NCBI GenBank assembly: GCA_019828595.1 | Contig: JAHQRK010000021.1 | Coordinates: 248,001-312,000 of the forward strand | Origin: Aphanomyces cochlioides | Taxonomy: Eukaryota > Oomycota > Saprolegniomycetes > Saprolegniales > Verrucalvaceae | Direction: 5' to 3' | Length of the DNA: 64,000 nucleotides | Shown here: in pieces, positions 48,689 to 59,557 of the stretch | Position numbering within the stretch: the first letter of the stretch is position 1 | Layout: every line of letters begins with the position of its first letter | Program-made: the position numbers and the translations under genes | The notes under the pieces: generated by a model | What the model was told of the DNA's origin: nothing | The model's database searches: none | What the model saw: the letters and a program-made list of their open reading frames with translations, nothing else

Positions 48689-48823
48689 AGCCAATCAAAT
48701 GCTGTACATGTTGAATGTTAACTGTGTCGGCCGCGACAACCTCCTCGTCCAATCACCTGATACGAATGAATTTTCAACCAATCAGTGAAAGATTTTGTGT
48801 CGGTTGTCCAATCATAAGTCTGA

Positions 48824-48884
48824 AATTTGTCGGTTTTTTGTCGTGTGTGTATATTATACACACACGACAAAAAACCGACAAATT
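48824..48884. repeat. perfect 61-bp palindrome
   Basis: Arms 48824-48853 and 48855-48884 are exact complements of 30 bases with one T between them. The core (TTGTCGGTTTTTTGTCGTG) recurs once, slightly changed, at about 50639-50660 on the other side of the recombinase gene. It could be a recombinase binding or junction site. Confidence 0.92.
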
Positions 48885-49026
48885 CTATACATATACATAA
48901 TATTATTATGTCTAGATAAAATGGACGACACGACAATTTCATCCGACAGAAAATTGATTGGTAGAAATGCCAATTTATCATTCCAATTACAATTTACAAT
49001 CTGAAGGACAGCCGACATGGAATGAT

Positions 49027-50475
49027 TCACAAAGTGCCTTCACGTTTTCTCTTGCGCACTTCCTTCAAGAGTCCCGAGTAGGTCCTGGTGAAGCCATCAT
49101 ACGCCCTCTCAAACTGATCATACCACTGAAACTTTGCGAAAGCGGTGGAGAGCGTGAGTCGCTCTGAGTATTTTCTTCGGTCAAGTTTGACGCTGTCTTT
49201 CGGAAAGTCTTTCAGCGCTATGAACAATCCGTTTTGGGGGTCGGGCGTGAACCATTGTTGCCACGCTTCCTCACCATTTCTTGCAGTTGGAATTGCTTTT
49301 GGTGCCAAGTATTCGTGCATCGTCTTCTGCACTGGTGTTTTTGGTTTGACACTCTGAGCATGCAGAGCCTCCAGAATAGCTCTGATGATTGTATCTGCTA
49401 GAGCTTCAATGTCCACAGTGGAAGCGAGCTGGTCTCCAGCCACAACAAATTGGTTCGTGGTTCGCTTGTGCAGGAGCAATCTAGGATCGATAGCATCACT
49501 GATACTTTTCGTAACCAAGTATTCGCAACACGTTTTGATGTCTTCCCAGCGGCACCATGCCATGAGTTCACGAAAATTGAATCGCCTTTCGGGTGATTCA
49601 AACACGCGATAAAATGCACCTCCACGTCGCATGCTGTGCAAGGTAATTCCCAATGGCAAACCTGGTGTAGCTTCGACTGTATTTGTCAAAATTCTACGTA
49701 GCCACATTTGTTCAGCCTGCTTGATCCAGTCAACACGAAGACCACCGTTGACTGTCGTCGTCTGTGGAAATACGTAAGCTCCATTTGGAATGTTGTGTAT
49801 CGTCAAGTGAACGAGTTTCACGTACTCTTCATAGAAATCACAAACACGAAGGCATGGGTACGACGCTTCTTTGAGAAGATGGTAGATTTGGCAGTCCTTC
49901 TTGACGCTGGCCTTCTTGTGTCATCGTAGCCCGACCGAGACAAATCGTTCGTCGTCAGTCTTGCTAAAGTCGACATCACACCATTTCAAACTCAGGACTT
50001 CACTTATACGAAAACAACCCAGGTAGCTTGCAGAGAACAGAAATCGCAGCATGGTCGCAACGAAATGGTTCATCGGAGCGAAGGCATCAATGAGATTGGA
50101 CAAGTCGTGGATCGAGAGGGGGTGGGCTTTTCGCTCCTCGTCTGTAGTGTTTTGTCGACAAAACTTCTGGAGAGCAACGACGTACTTCTTGGACGTCGTC
50201 TCTTGCGCAGGGTTTGGATCAATCTTATGGTCTTTAAAGTAAGCAACAAGCGCAGTCTTGGCAGTGTCTACAGTTCGAGCTTTTCGTCCAAGAGAGAAAA
50301 GATGGTGAAAATAGTCAGTGCAGATTTCCGCGGTGGCCGACGCAGGGTCGATGCCGTCCTTTTCATGCTTGCAAAACTCCTCAAATTGTCTTTGATAGCT
50401 GGCATAAGTTCGTCGGGTGGAAGCCCCGAGGAAAGACTGCTCAATCGTTTGCTTGCAGGGCGTAGCTTGCTCCAT
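49027..50475 (-). pseudogene. Crypton-like tyrosine recombinase, one internal stop
   Basis: From ATG at 50475 (MEQATPCKQTIEQSFLGASTRRTYASYQRQFEEFCK) the frame has the N-terminal core-binding fold and the catalytic domain with CFRISEVLSLKW (first R). TGA at 49921-49923 follows GLR, then the same frame stays open to TGA/TAA at 49027: HKKASVKKDCQIYH, LPLGITLHSMRRGGAFY (H-x-x-R), WCRWEDIKTCCEYLV with the likely tyrosine. The total is 482 codons plus the stop. C-terminal part is basic. It would cut and join DNA through a covalent tyrosine link. Apart from the single stop nothing is broken. Confidence 0.82.
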
Positions 50476-50683
50476 CTCCGTCCTGTGGACAAGTGATGAG
50501 CAAAAAAGAAGTCAAGTTTTAGTGATTTATCCAATCAAACTGCGTAAATGTTAAATGTTTGGTATATGTTGCCCCCTCAACCAATTTTCATCCAATAAGA
50601 ATTTAGTTTGATGTCGGTTATCCAATCATTTTAAATTATTTGTCGGTTTTGTGTCGTGTTTGTGCGATATGTATGTATAGGGC

Positions 50684-51053
50684 GAACTCTACCTGTGACT
50701 TTATAATATAAAGTCACTGCGTGGGAAACGACATATTGATCAGCTTCGCCCAACGTCAAACGTCGCCAGTCCGCCGCTTGAGCTCGTATCTCAAGGAAAC
50801 CCGGCGGAAACCACACATTTCACGCCACATCTACCTGTGACTTTATATGTCGTTTCCCACGCAAGAGCAAAAAGACTCACTCGAGATCGCCTCAGCAACG
50901 ACTCACGCTGTTGGTGAGGAGAGCGAGATATGACAATAAGCAACACAAAGAAATTGTGTCTTGTCGCTTCTGGTCAACGCAAGAAATGGTTGCGTTTCAA
51001 CTTGACAATCTTATGGAGGGTAACCAACACCATCTATTTTTGTCATTGTTAGA
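50684..51053. promoter_or_regulatory. 5' flank of TMF12 with shared motif and hairpin
   Basis: The segment CTGTGACTTTATATGTCGTTTCCCACG (50835-50861) and a later stretch (GTCGCTTC...CAAGAAAT...GCGTTTCAAC, about 50963-51003) recur in the same order at 62106-62310. An inverted copy of ATATGTCGTTTCCCACGCA lies at 50718-50736, facing 50845-50863, so the DNA can fold into a hairpin with a loop of about 108 nt. This may be the promoter region of the family or a remnant of a small repeat. Confidence 0.5.
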
Positions 51054-52951
51054 ATGACGAAAGTGCACGCAACTCGATGCCATGAGCCGACGGTACGACT
51101 GAACCGATGGTCAGTGGCGTAGAATTGCTTGTTTTGTTCTGAATTTGGCCACCACAGTAAGCTCATTTCCTCATCTTCTTACAGTCGTCTCTGTGGCCTT
51201 TCATGGCGTATATGACGGAACCTCTGCCTGGCGTGACTACACGGATCAATATTCCCGACTGGCACTCGTTTCAAGAGTTCACGCAGATCATGGCGACAGT
51301 CTTTCAAACTGTGTACCACAACAAAATCAACTCGACCATCGTCATTGAACAAGATGCATCCAGCAACACATTTGCTATGCGGTACACATTAGATTTGCCA
51401 TATTCGATTCCTGAAGATCAAATCCAAGACTGCCTGCTACGTCTGCCTGGTACTTCTGCAACATACAGCCATGTACCATTCTCGTTTAGGCTCTGCATTT
51501 TATGGAGCTGGCACACAATCGTATTTTACCAGCTTTCTTACCTCTAATGCTGAGCCTCGAGCAACCATGCAACCATGGCGAAGATGTCAGCACGTGTACT
51601 TGGCCGGGATCAACTTTGGCGAGATGTGCTTTTGGATGGACGAAATCGAACCAGTTTCCGGTTCGACATCTCCTCGCTACCAAGTGTGGGCTGCCATCTA
51701 CTCATTGGAAACGCCACAACTCTGTTGGATCAAGTTTGTCTTTCGATCCCTCGTCACGACTTATGTCTTGTACGTGCTCTGGACTCGCTACTACCGTCAT
51801 TATCGCGTTCTTGAGCGCAATCTACGCTTTGTGGGACTTGGTCCAGAATACCAGAATATATTCATTACCAAATCGTGATGGGCGATCCAGGTTATGCGGT
51901 CTTAACGGATCCTTTTGTATCGTTGGCCATGTCTGTTGATATTTGGTATGGTGGTCCATATATGATCATCGCTGTCTTGCGAGTGAGTCAATTTCAAGAC
52001 TTGTGGGCCTACGCGTTGGGTTGCATGTATCTTTCCCGAACGTATGGGATACAGCTGTAAAGTCGTGGAATCATCAAATTCAGTGGCTGCGTTGTAGGTC
52101 TGGTTTGGATATCTCTGTATGCGATGCCTTTCTTCCCTTGTCAAATGGCGTCGCTGGGAGGCTTCATATGCTCCTGTCGATCCTGGTTTACTCGCATTCA
52201 GTGCGTATTTTTATGGCGGGCCATTAGCAAGCTCTTTTGTAAGGACTCCTGTCGTTTGGATTTTTCGACAATTGTGGGGCGTGTGTCTTCCACGGACGCA
52301 GAAGAACGAAGCGACTGAAGGCTTCCTGGGTACGTTGTTGAAAGAGATACATTCAAGTATTCATGGCGACCCTTAGTTAATCTCGTCTTTACTTTTATGA
52401 TGTCCAATTTTCCAGTCATGTGCTCGCGAGGGGCTGTCATGTGGAATCACTTCCGACAAGGTAAACCGCATGAACGTGATATTGATAACATTGGCCATGC
52501 TGAAGGTCGTCGTATGAAATCGAGAGCAGAACTGCTGAGTACTGCTGTGTTTAGCCATCCGTTCTACAATGACTTGAAAGCGGTGATTCTCCTGTCTTTC
52601 GTCATGCGAAAACAGCATGCAGCTTGTCCCTCCATCGGTGGCTCGTTGCACAAATTGTATCATAAGAACCCACGCTACAAGTCGATGCCGCTGTTTAGTC
52701 ATAGAGCGGCGGATGCCTTTGTCGTGTGCTACGATGCTGATGGAAGAGTGGACAAACGAGTTCGACTGAGTCTATTGTCATGGCTAGATCGTCAGCCACG
52801 GGACGCCCAGCTTGAGATACCATTGTGTTCGAGATTGCACACCACCAGCGTTTGTCGTATTGATGGCAAACCCTGTGAAGGATGCAAGATTTCATCCACC
52901 ACTGGCTGGTGTATTCATGTTGGTGACTCCAATTGTCCATGGGTAATGTGA
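51054..52951 (+). pseudogene. TMF12, multi-pass membrane protein family, pseudogene
   Basis: Exons: 51054-51156, 51197-51449, 51490-52042, 52098-52329, 52377-52951. Exon 1 (MTKVHATRCHEPTVRLNRWSVA) meets TAG at 51120-51122 and has one extra base. Intron 1 ends GG, not AG. Exon 2 (PFMAYMTEPLPGVTTRINIPDW) is open. Exon 3 has an 8-bp tandem duplication (ACCAGAAT, near 51848), which shifts the frame after LGPEY. The donor after CMYLSRT has lost a G. Exons 4 and 5 are open; the last ends GDSNCPWVM with TGA at 52949-52951. Exons 4 and 5 have the same lengths as in TMF9 within one codon. Closest in sequence to TMF7/TMF10. Confidence 0.85.
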
Positions 52952-53682
52952 AGTCGCTTTGTTGATGTTATGAATTGACACTCCAATTGATTTCGCACGA
53001 CTGCAGGGGTACGTGACCTTTGAATGGAGAAATTGCCATGGCATCACTTTCATCACATCATATTGTTTGTTCATTCCCCCCCCCACAGAGAATGTCTGCG
53101 TGAGAAAATCGGTAAAGCTAGATGACGCCAAGAATGCGAGCGAAAACCTTACTCGACTGTTTCAATTGAACCAGTCTTTATCATACATTCGGGCAATTAG
53201 AATCGCCAAGATGAATGGAGCTGACATAGAGGACTCGACGTTGCGCGCCATAGATGACTAGACATGACATATTCACAGAAGACCGTGTCAATCGACTGAA
53301 GCGTCCTCTTATGGCCACACTCACGACGAGATGATATGAACCACGGACCATCGGTACTTCGAAGTATGAAACAGAGGAAGCAATTGAATTTATAGTTTGG
53401 GCATCGTGGTGATTCTTTGCTCGAGTTAAACCACTGCTCGAATCATAATGTTATTACCACACGAGCGAATGTGTTGGTACGCATTTGGGCCATTTTGGAT
53501 AATTCTTAGCTCAGATTGGCGACTTGAGAGCTTCATACTCTTGAGCAACGAGCGGCATTGCCACTGAATTTCTCGATCAAGGCGGCTTTCGATGCTAATT
53601 CAATGCACTAGTAAATCTCTTGAGCGACAACGTTTTGCCCATGAAAAGCCATTTTCGAACTCGACCTATGTTCGCAATGCAC
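52952..53682. other. spacer after TMF12
   Basis: Contains a weak match to the family 3' flank near 53000-53060 and a run of nine or ten C near 53076-53085. A frame at 53013-53261 ends KLDDAKNASENLTRLFQLNQ..., which resembles nothing I know. No gene is called. Confidence 0.45.
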
Positions 53683-53840
53683 ATGATCCATGGACTATTG
53701 GAATCGCCAAGACGAAATGATGTTACATTTCTCCATGGTGGCGTCTCCCCCTGGCATCGTTTCTCATCGACGTAGAAAATTGCAGTGGAATGCACTACCG
53801 AACATCAACTTTTATCGGGCTGCTACGCACGACAGTTGTG
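53683..53840 (-). pseudogene. relic of the TMF C-terminus
   Basis: On the minus strand the segment reads HSTAIFYVDEKRCQG ... FRLGDSNSPWIM, matching the family end (HTTSVCRIDGKPCEG ... HVGDSNCPWVM). The stop codon has become TGC. It lies just beyond the end of TMF13 in the same orientation. Confidence 0.65.
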
Positions 53841-54456
53841 TAGTTCCATCTCCAAGATCGCATGGGAGGAAGACTTTACCCAAGGGATGCGATTATAATG
53901 CAGTTATGAGTCCTTACGCCATTCAAGATGAGTTTACCCAAAAAGAACTTCTTCGATACGACAAGTCTACCGATAGTTCGAGTTTTGAAAAACGAGTCCA
54001 TTTCTCTTTTAGCTTCGTCGCAACGGACTGCTTTCACATCATCCATGGGCAATTGGTATCGCCAACATGGATATACTTGGCGTCCAACGACGTCCAGCAT
54101 TGCTGTGAACATGGCTTGTCATCGAAGATTCATACACTTGTCGAATGCAATGCCGTACAAAGTGGAATTTCAAGTTTGGGGTCACGAGGTTGACGGTCGA
54201 GCCATGACAACAAGCTGAGACGGACTCGCTTGGCCACATTTCCATCTGCGTTGTAGCATACGACAAGACAGTCAGTAGCGCGATGACTGAAGAGTGCCAT
54301 CGAGCGATAACGAGGGTTTGTGTGGTACAAGTTGTGCAGTGATCCTCCAGCCGTTGGACACATTGAGTGACGTTTTCGCATCACCATCGACAGCTGGAGA
54401 ATCGCCTTTACGTCGGGACTTTTCGAGTCGCCCTACATGAACTGTAAGAGTCAACA

Positions 54457-56874
54457 GGAAGAATCCATTACAGGTCAATTTGTGGTCAGGTCATATGTCT
54501 GGTCAAGAGAGTTTTTTGGCCAGGTCACGTGTAGGTCACACTCAGGGGCAGTCTTAACGGGATCGTGATCCCGGGCTCACGATACACTTTGTTACATGAC
54601 CCGATGGAATTTGTCTGGGCATTCCTAACGGGATCATGACCTTTAGGTGTCGCCCTCTAGGGACAAATGCTGCAACCGAAGATATCTAACAATAACGAGA
54701 TCCCTACTTGACGATGGCACACGTGAGAGCACGTCTTTGGTCATCGAGAATGGGACGACAACACTAAAACCCATCGTTGCGCCTCCAATCTCGGACGACT
54801 GCGCTCTCTGTACGATTTTATGACTTGAAATTGGAGTGAAGACGACGAATTCTCGATGTGCAGTGAAGCAAACGCCAAAGGTAGACTCAAAATAGAAGGT
54901 ATGCACGACCAAATCCGCTCTGCCATCGCGATTCGTAGAACTCAAAGAGTTTGGTGCTTGAGTCTTTGGGAAATTGCGCCGTGATCCCATGATCCCAAAC
55001 CAGGTCATGCCCCTGGAATTGGGTCACCGTATCATGGCGAAAAACCATAAGGCCATGATTTCGTCCAATCAAAACGCTTAGAGACTTTGGGGTCATGACC
55101 TATGATCCCATTAAGACTGCCCCTCAGGTCCCGTCCGGGTCACACATTTTCCATGTGTTATTGATGAGGTCACAGGTTAGGGTGAGAAAATCACAATATA
55201 GTGGTGGCCATTTGTATTTCAAGTTCCATTTTGCCGGATATCAAGCTCCCATAGTCTAATCTTGCAGTTGATGATCGTGCAGAACTCTTAAAGACATCTA
55301 CACCGGTGGTCAAACATAAAATTGGCGTTGGCCATAGTTCGATTATCGTAAGCACCATGGATTAGCATTGCATTTTGATGTGTATATCGTATTCATCCTC
55401 AAGATGAGTCGCCATTAGCCACGTCTCTTTTTGTACTCCATTCTTACTCTCAAGTAGGCTATTAATGCTGTGACTCCCGGGCGACAACACACGAGATGGA
55501 GAGAATGTCACTTGACTAGATCGCTGTGAATTCCAAACTAAGGCTAGAAATATATCTGCCCTACAAACGCTCAGGACAAAAAGTCCCTTTACTAAGCCAA
55601 TTTTCGTACTATCATGATAAAACTGACGCCAAGTCACGGCGCCTGGTCGCTGATCTCGTTTCCTGGTTCCAGCTGTACACACAGACTAGACCGAGAAGAT
55701 GACACATGACAAAAGCATCGGCGGATATGATGTAGCGACACAACAATTAAGGTAGTCTTGACGAAAAGTAAATAGATCTACGTGAGTCCCAGTCTTTCAT
55801 GTAATGAAGCGTGCATTTGTATAGCTCCTCCCCAGAGCACATTGAGAGTGTCTGTTTTCTTGAGAGTTACTCAAGAAGAGGAGCTGAAATATTTCTTCGT
55901 TAGAAGAGAGATCTCAGAGCTTGGCGCAATAAGAACTTCAGGGTAAGACTTAATCTACCTTTTATACAATGTGTCCTCGACGAACTTGATCCTACTTGAC
56001 CTCGAGGCTACATTGCAGACTTTTTTGTTTGGCTAAACTTGACAAAGTAGCCTAAGTAGATAATTGATACGTTTGTTTGCTTTTAATGGACTTTAGCGTC
56101 GTTGACCCGAGATGAATCGCAAGACTTATCAGAGCGAACGACGTTAATAATTATTGGTTGTATGATGTATGTAGACGTGATTAAGTTCACCATCATTGAG
56201 TGATGTGAAATGCAAAAGCTCTCAGAAGCTTGACCTTTTTGGGGCATGTGCAATTCAGCGTGCATGGCTTGACGCGCGTTGTGAGTTTAAGCGTGTGTTT
56301 TGTCAGTATTTTAGAGAGTAATAGCTCAAAGGAAAGCCCTTCTCTTTCGACGCCTAATCAAAACCGAATCTAATTTACGCCACCATTTCTGTACCCCTTG
56401 TTGCTTGCGCGCTTCTCATTTGCAGCGTTTAACTGCTGGTAGATGTTACGAGTTGTTGTGACCACCGTCGGTCATTCTCTAAAAGCAGTTGTTTCATGTA
56501 ACGATTCCAAGCCTTGAATAACGTAATATGCTGTGGCTATTCTAGATTCACCACTAGAAGTGGTTGGTTTAGTGCCAAATGCGTCGAGCATGTCTTTTTA
56601 CAATTCCTTCTTCGAACTCATTTCTCATAGTCTCGTTCTCCAGTTAATATTCCAGAGTATTGTATTTTTCGTGAGAAAGCTGATTAGATTCTATCAAAAG
56701 GACTGTAAGTGCCCTACATGTCTGGTGTCGATGAGCCATCAGTCTCTTTGTGCAAGCTCCTTTGGAAGATGTGACCTATATTTGGTGAGAGTATTGTGAC
56801 TGCCCAGATCACGTGTAGATCACGTGACCTAGAGGCGTGACCTGACCCGGCGATAACGTGTTTTTTACCTTACC
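54457..56874 (-). mobile_element. 2.4-kb DNA transposon with 8-bp target duplication
   Basis: AGTCAACA occurs at 54449-54456 and 56875-56882. In the gene's orientation the element begins GGTAAGGTAA and ends GGATTCTTCC, with the same subterminal CCGGGTCAGGTCAC motif as the 314-bp element in TMF2. A smaller element is nested at 54545-55123. The remaining 1.75 kb (55127-56874) has only short frames and no transposase that I recognise, so it is non-autonomous or decayed. It inserted into intron 5 of TMF13, leaving the splice sites intact. Confidence 0.84.
54545..55123. mobile_element. 579-bp nested element with terminal inverted repeats
   Basis: The ends are GGGGCAGTCTTAACGGGATC and a near complement (GATCCCATTAAGACTGCCCC), flanked by TCA at 54542-54544 and 55124-55126. 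A second, internal copy of the AACGGGATCATGACC motif lies near 54630. Three-base duplication and GGGGC ends suggest a PIF/Harbinger-type miniature element. It has no coding capacity. Confidence 0.8.
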
Positions 56875-58304
56875 AGTCAACATGACCAAGCTTACGACGT
56901 TGTTTGTAGCGACTCCACTTGGTAGCAGCGAGCGAGTACACCAGCGGAAAGTGGGCCATCAGTATATAAAATTGTGACTGCGACCAGTGGTTAATACAAG
57001 CATGGATCAGCGACTGCCTACTAAACGCGGTTTCGATTGCTTGTCCGCGCAATGCACTTGGAAGAAAGAAACTGAACGATTTTCTGAACAACCAAACCAT
57101 CGGACTAAGCACAACTGCACTCGACATCGGGCCACCATACACGTAGGCACATATCGCTAGAAGCCAGGATCGACCGGCGCAAACCAAGCCTCCCATTGAC
57201 GCCACTTGACAACTGCAGAGAGGCCACGCATGCATAGATAAGCAAACCAAACCTACACAGATCTAGACGAGAAAGAGACGAACTTGATACCGTCCGTGAA
57301 AGATACATGCAGCCAACCGCATACGACAGCAAGTCTTGGAATTGACTCACTAGGATCGTGGCGATTGCTATGTACGGCGCACCGCACCAAATGTCGACAA
57401 ATATGGCAAACGACACGAATGGATCGATCAAGATGGCATACCCTGGATCGCCCAGAACGGCTTGGTAGTGCATATACTCGGAGCCAAGGCCAACAGTGCG
57501 TAGATTATGGAGAAGAGGGCCATACTGGCGGTAATACCGCGTCCAGAAGACATACAAGACATACGTTGAGACGACAGAGCGAAAGATAAGCTTGAACCAA
57601 GATAATTGAGGCGTTTCCAAAGGGTAGACAGCTACCCAAACGGCGTAGCGAGGAGAATTTGAGTCCTGAACACCATCCACAACTGCGTCAAGCCAAAAGC
57701 AAAACTCGCCAAAGTTGATCCCAACTAAACAGTGGTGTTGGCATATGCGCCACGGCTTCATGACAGCCCGGGATGAAGCGTTGGAGGTGAAAAAGGTTGT
57801 CATGTAAGCGTCGACACCTTCTCCAAAGAAAGAAGAGCCTACAACGTTAGCATATGGCCACATATTGGTCGCAGTGAGATGTACCAGCCATGTGCGTGAT
57901 GTAGCCTTGGACTTGGCTGTCAGGAATGCTAAATGGTATTTCCATCGTCGTGACGACGATGCAAACGTATTGGTCGTCCTGTCTTGCTTGCACACCTCAT
58001 ACGGCATGGTCGTGTTGTTGTACAGCGCGTGTAAGTACGTCGACACGATGTCAGTATACTCTTGGAACGAATTCCACTCTGGCAGATGGACTTGAGCGAT
58101 TTTTCCAAGTAGCGGCTCGGTCAGGTACGCCATAAAAGGCTAGAAAGTGGATATTCAAGCTGTGGAGAGAGGGAATGCGCGTACCGTCGTGGCGAGGTTG
58201 ACAACGAACGCGACATTGTATACCACGGACCACCGACTCAAACGCACCGAGGGCTCATTCTGCCGCGTTGAGTGAACTTTGGTATACGTCAACCGAGCTT
58301 GCAT

Positions 58305-58969
58305 CGTAGTTGAAACCGACCGGCTCACACGTCATGGCGACAATGCAGTTTGATGTCTTCTTGTAGTCCCCTTGTCGGATTCAATCGTTGGCGAAAACGA
58401 GGTTCGGGTGAGCATACTCTCGACAGCGAACGACATTTTCATGAAATGCCATCGAGTTTGTCAAGTCAAACCATCACTCAAGTCAGCTCAACGACGGAGC
58501 TACGATCTTGCATCTTGTCTCTGCTCAATTTTGCATCTCTCCGCGGGTATTTTACACGACATGATGGCATCTTTGCTCTTCATACGTGTCAATGACGTGC
58601 ATTGAAGAGGTTATCATGGATTGCAGTTGATTGTGCGTTTCATTACGTGAAAAGCCGTCAATCTGGACGTTCAAGATGCAAGGTGGAGCTATTTTTAAAA
58701 TGGATAGACGATCTCGACGGCAATGCCAGTGGTCTTGCCAAGAGCGTGATCTCGTCTTCTATTCAACCCCTTCTCCAGGGGATGAATCGTACATCGTTGG
58801 ACCGTCGTGGCAAAGATTTTATGGAGCAGCCATAAACCATAGACTCCTTCCCCATCAGTCCTAGTGGCTGGACATCTAAATATAGGATTCATGTTGAAAT
58901 TGTCGTTGGTTTCAGCTCATTTTTGAAAACTGTATCGTCATCTCTTCGTTTTATTTCACGCTCTCCGTC
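58305..58969. other. intergenic region between divergent genes
   Basis: No domain recognised. It separates TMF13 (minus) from the small membrane-protein gene (plus) and should hold both promoters; no clear promoter element was identified. Confidence 0.45.
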
Positions 58970-59557
58970 ATGGCAATGTCTGGTAGCTCACGCTATCTGA
59001 CGTGGCGGACTGCCAGTAGTCAAGACGGAATGGGCCAAACTCCATTGAAGAAAGCAAGACGAATCAAAGCACTCACGCGGATTGCCCTCAACTTGTTCAC
59101 GTTCAACTCGATTGCGACCATCTCGTCGGTCATTGCCATTCTTGCCGTGAGTGTTTTTTTCTACCAACGGCGTCTCCTCAACGACGTCGGCGTCGAGCCC
59201 TTTGGTCAATCGTGCAGGTTGTCGACGACTGGTTTTGTCGACAGCACTTGCTCCGCAATGGAAATCGCCACGACGGATCGACTTGCTTGGACGGCGATCG
59301 GACAAACGTTGGCACTCCAATGGCACGTGTCGCCCACGAAAACTTACTTCATCACGACGTGCGTCAAGACCAAACCAACGAATAGCAAGCAAACCGCTGT
59401 TGTCTTTCTGGCAGACTACGATCGCTTCCCACGCTGTCAGCCAGACGATGGATCTCAAGAAATTGCTGGTATTATGACGGTTGAGCCTCGATCGATGCTT
59501 GTCAAACTCATGGATCATGCCTCTCCGCTGATCCCTTTCAAACCACTAAGATTCTAG
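58970..59557 (+). CDS. single-span membrane protein, hypothetical, 195 aa
   Basis: ATG 58970 (MAMSGSSRYLTWRTASSQ) to TAG 59555-59557. A basic stretch (LKKARRIKALTR) is followed by one hydrophobic span at about residues 41-64 (LFTFNSIATISSVIAILAVSVFF), then a domain of 130 residues with cysteines in SCRLSTTGFVDSTCSA, TTCVKT and RCQPDD. By the positive-inside rule the N-terminus should be cytoplasmic and the cysteine-bearing domain outside. A possible 71-nt intron (GTGAGTG at 59147 to GTGCAG at 59217) could also be read; the unspliced frame is open and preferred. It is not related to the TMF family. Function unknown. Confidence 0.65.
   Translation: MAMSGSSRYLTWRTASSQDGMGQTPLKKARRIKALTRIALNLFTFNSIATISSVIAILAVSVFFYQRRLLNDVGVEPFGQSCRLSTTGFVDSTCSAMEIATTDRLAWTAIGQTLALQWHVSPTKTYFITTCVKTKPTNSKQTAVVFLADYDRFPRCQPDDGSQEIAGIMTVEPRSMLVKLMDHASPLIPFKPLRF

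Larger units (their letters stand above)
48689..50680 (-). mobile_element. Crypton-like tyrosine-recombinase unit with flanking direct repeats
   Basis: A tyrosine recombinase gene is flanked by two diverged segments in the same orientation, about 48689-48853 and 50529-50665. Both contain four CCAAT motifs and end in TTTGTCGGTTTT...GTGTCGTGT. A perfect palindrome lies at the left boundary (48824-48884). The exact ends and target site are not clear to me. Cryptons move by a tyrosine recombinase and usually show only short repeats, so these longer ones deserve attention. Confidence 0.7.
54034..58304 (-). pseudogene. TMF13, family member with a 2.4-kb element in intron 5
   Basis: Exon 1 (58304-58185) starts at an upstream ATG, MQARLTYTKVHSTRQNEPS, because the usual ATG is TAT here. 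Exon 2 (58139-57885, 255 bases) has one base less than in TMF9, shifting frame; intron 2 (57884-57839) is 46 nt and, if retained, restores the frame, so 58133-57105 is one open frame. Exon 3 (57838-57291) is open. Exon 4 (WRQWEAWFAPVDPG, from 57252) loses frame near 57165. A membrane exon ends KQRR at 56896. Intron 5 (56895-54433) holds the transposon. Exon 6 (GDSKSPDVKAILQLSMVMRK ... SHRATDCLVVCYNADG ... LEIPLCTALHSTSV) shifts frame near 54130 and ends GDTNCPWMM, TGA 54034-54036. Confidence 0.82.

Noticed and set aside
51840..51860. 8-bp repeat ACCAGAAT in TMF12 as a transposon footprint
   Set aside because: It is an adjacent tandem duplication without inserted bases; slippage is as likely as excision.
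53013..53261. 82-codon frame after TMF12 as a gene
   Set aside because: It begins in the shared 3' flank, crosses a poly-C run, and shows no recognisable domain.
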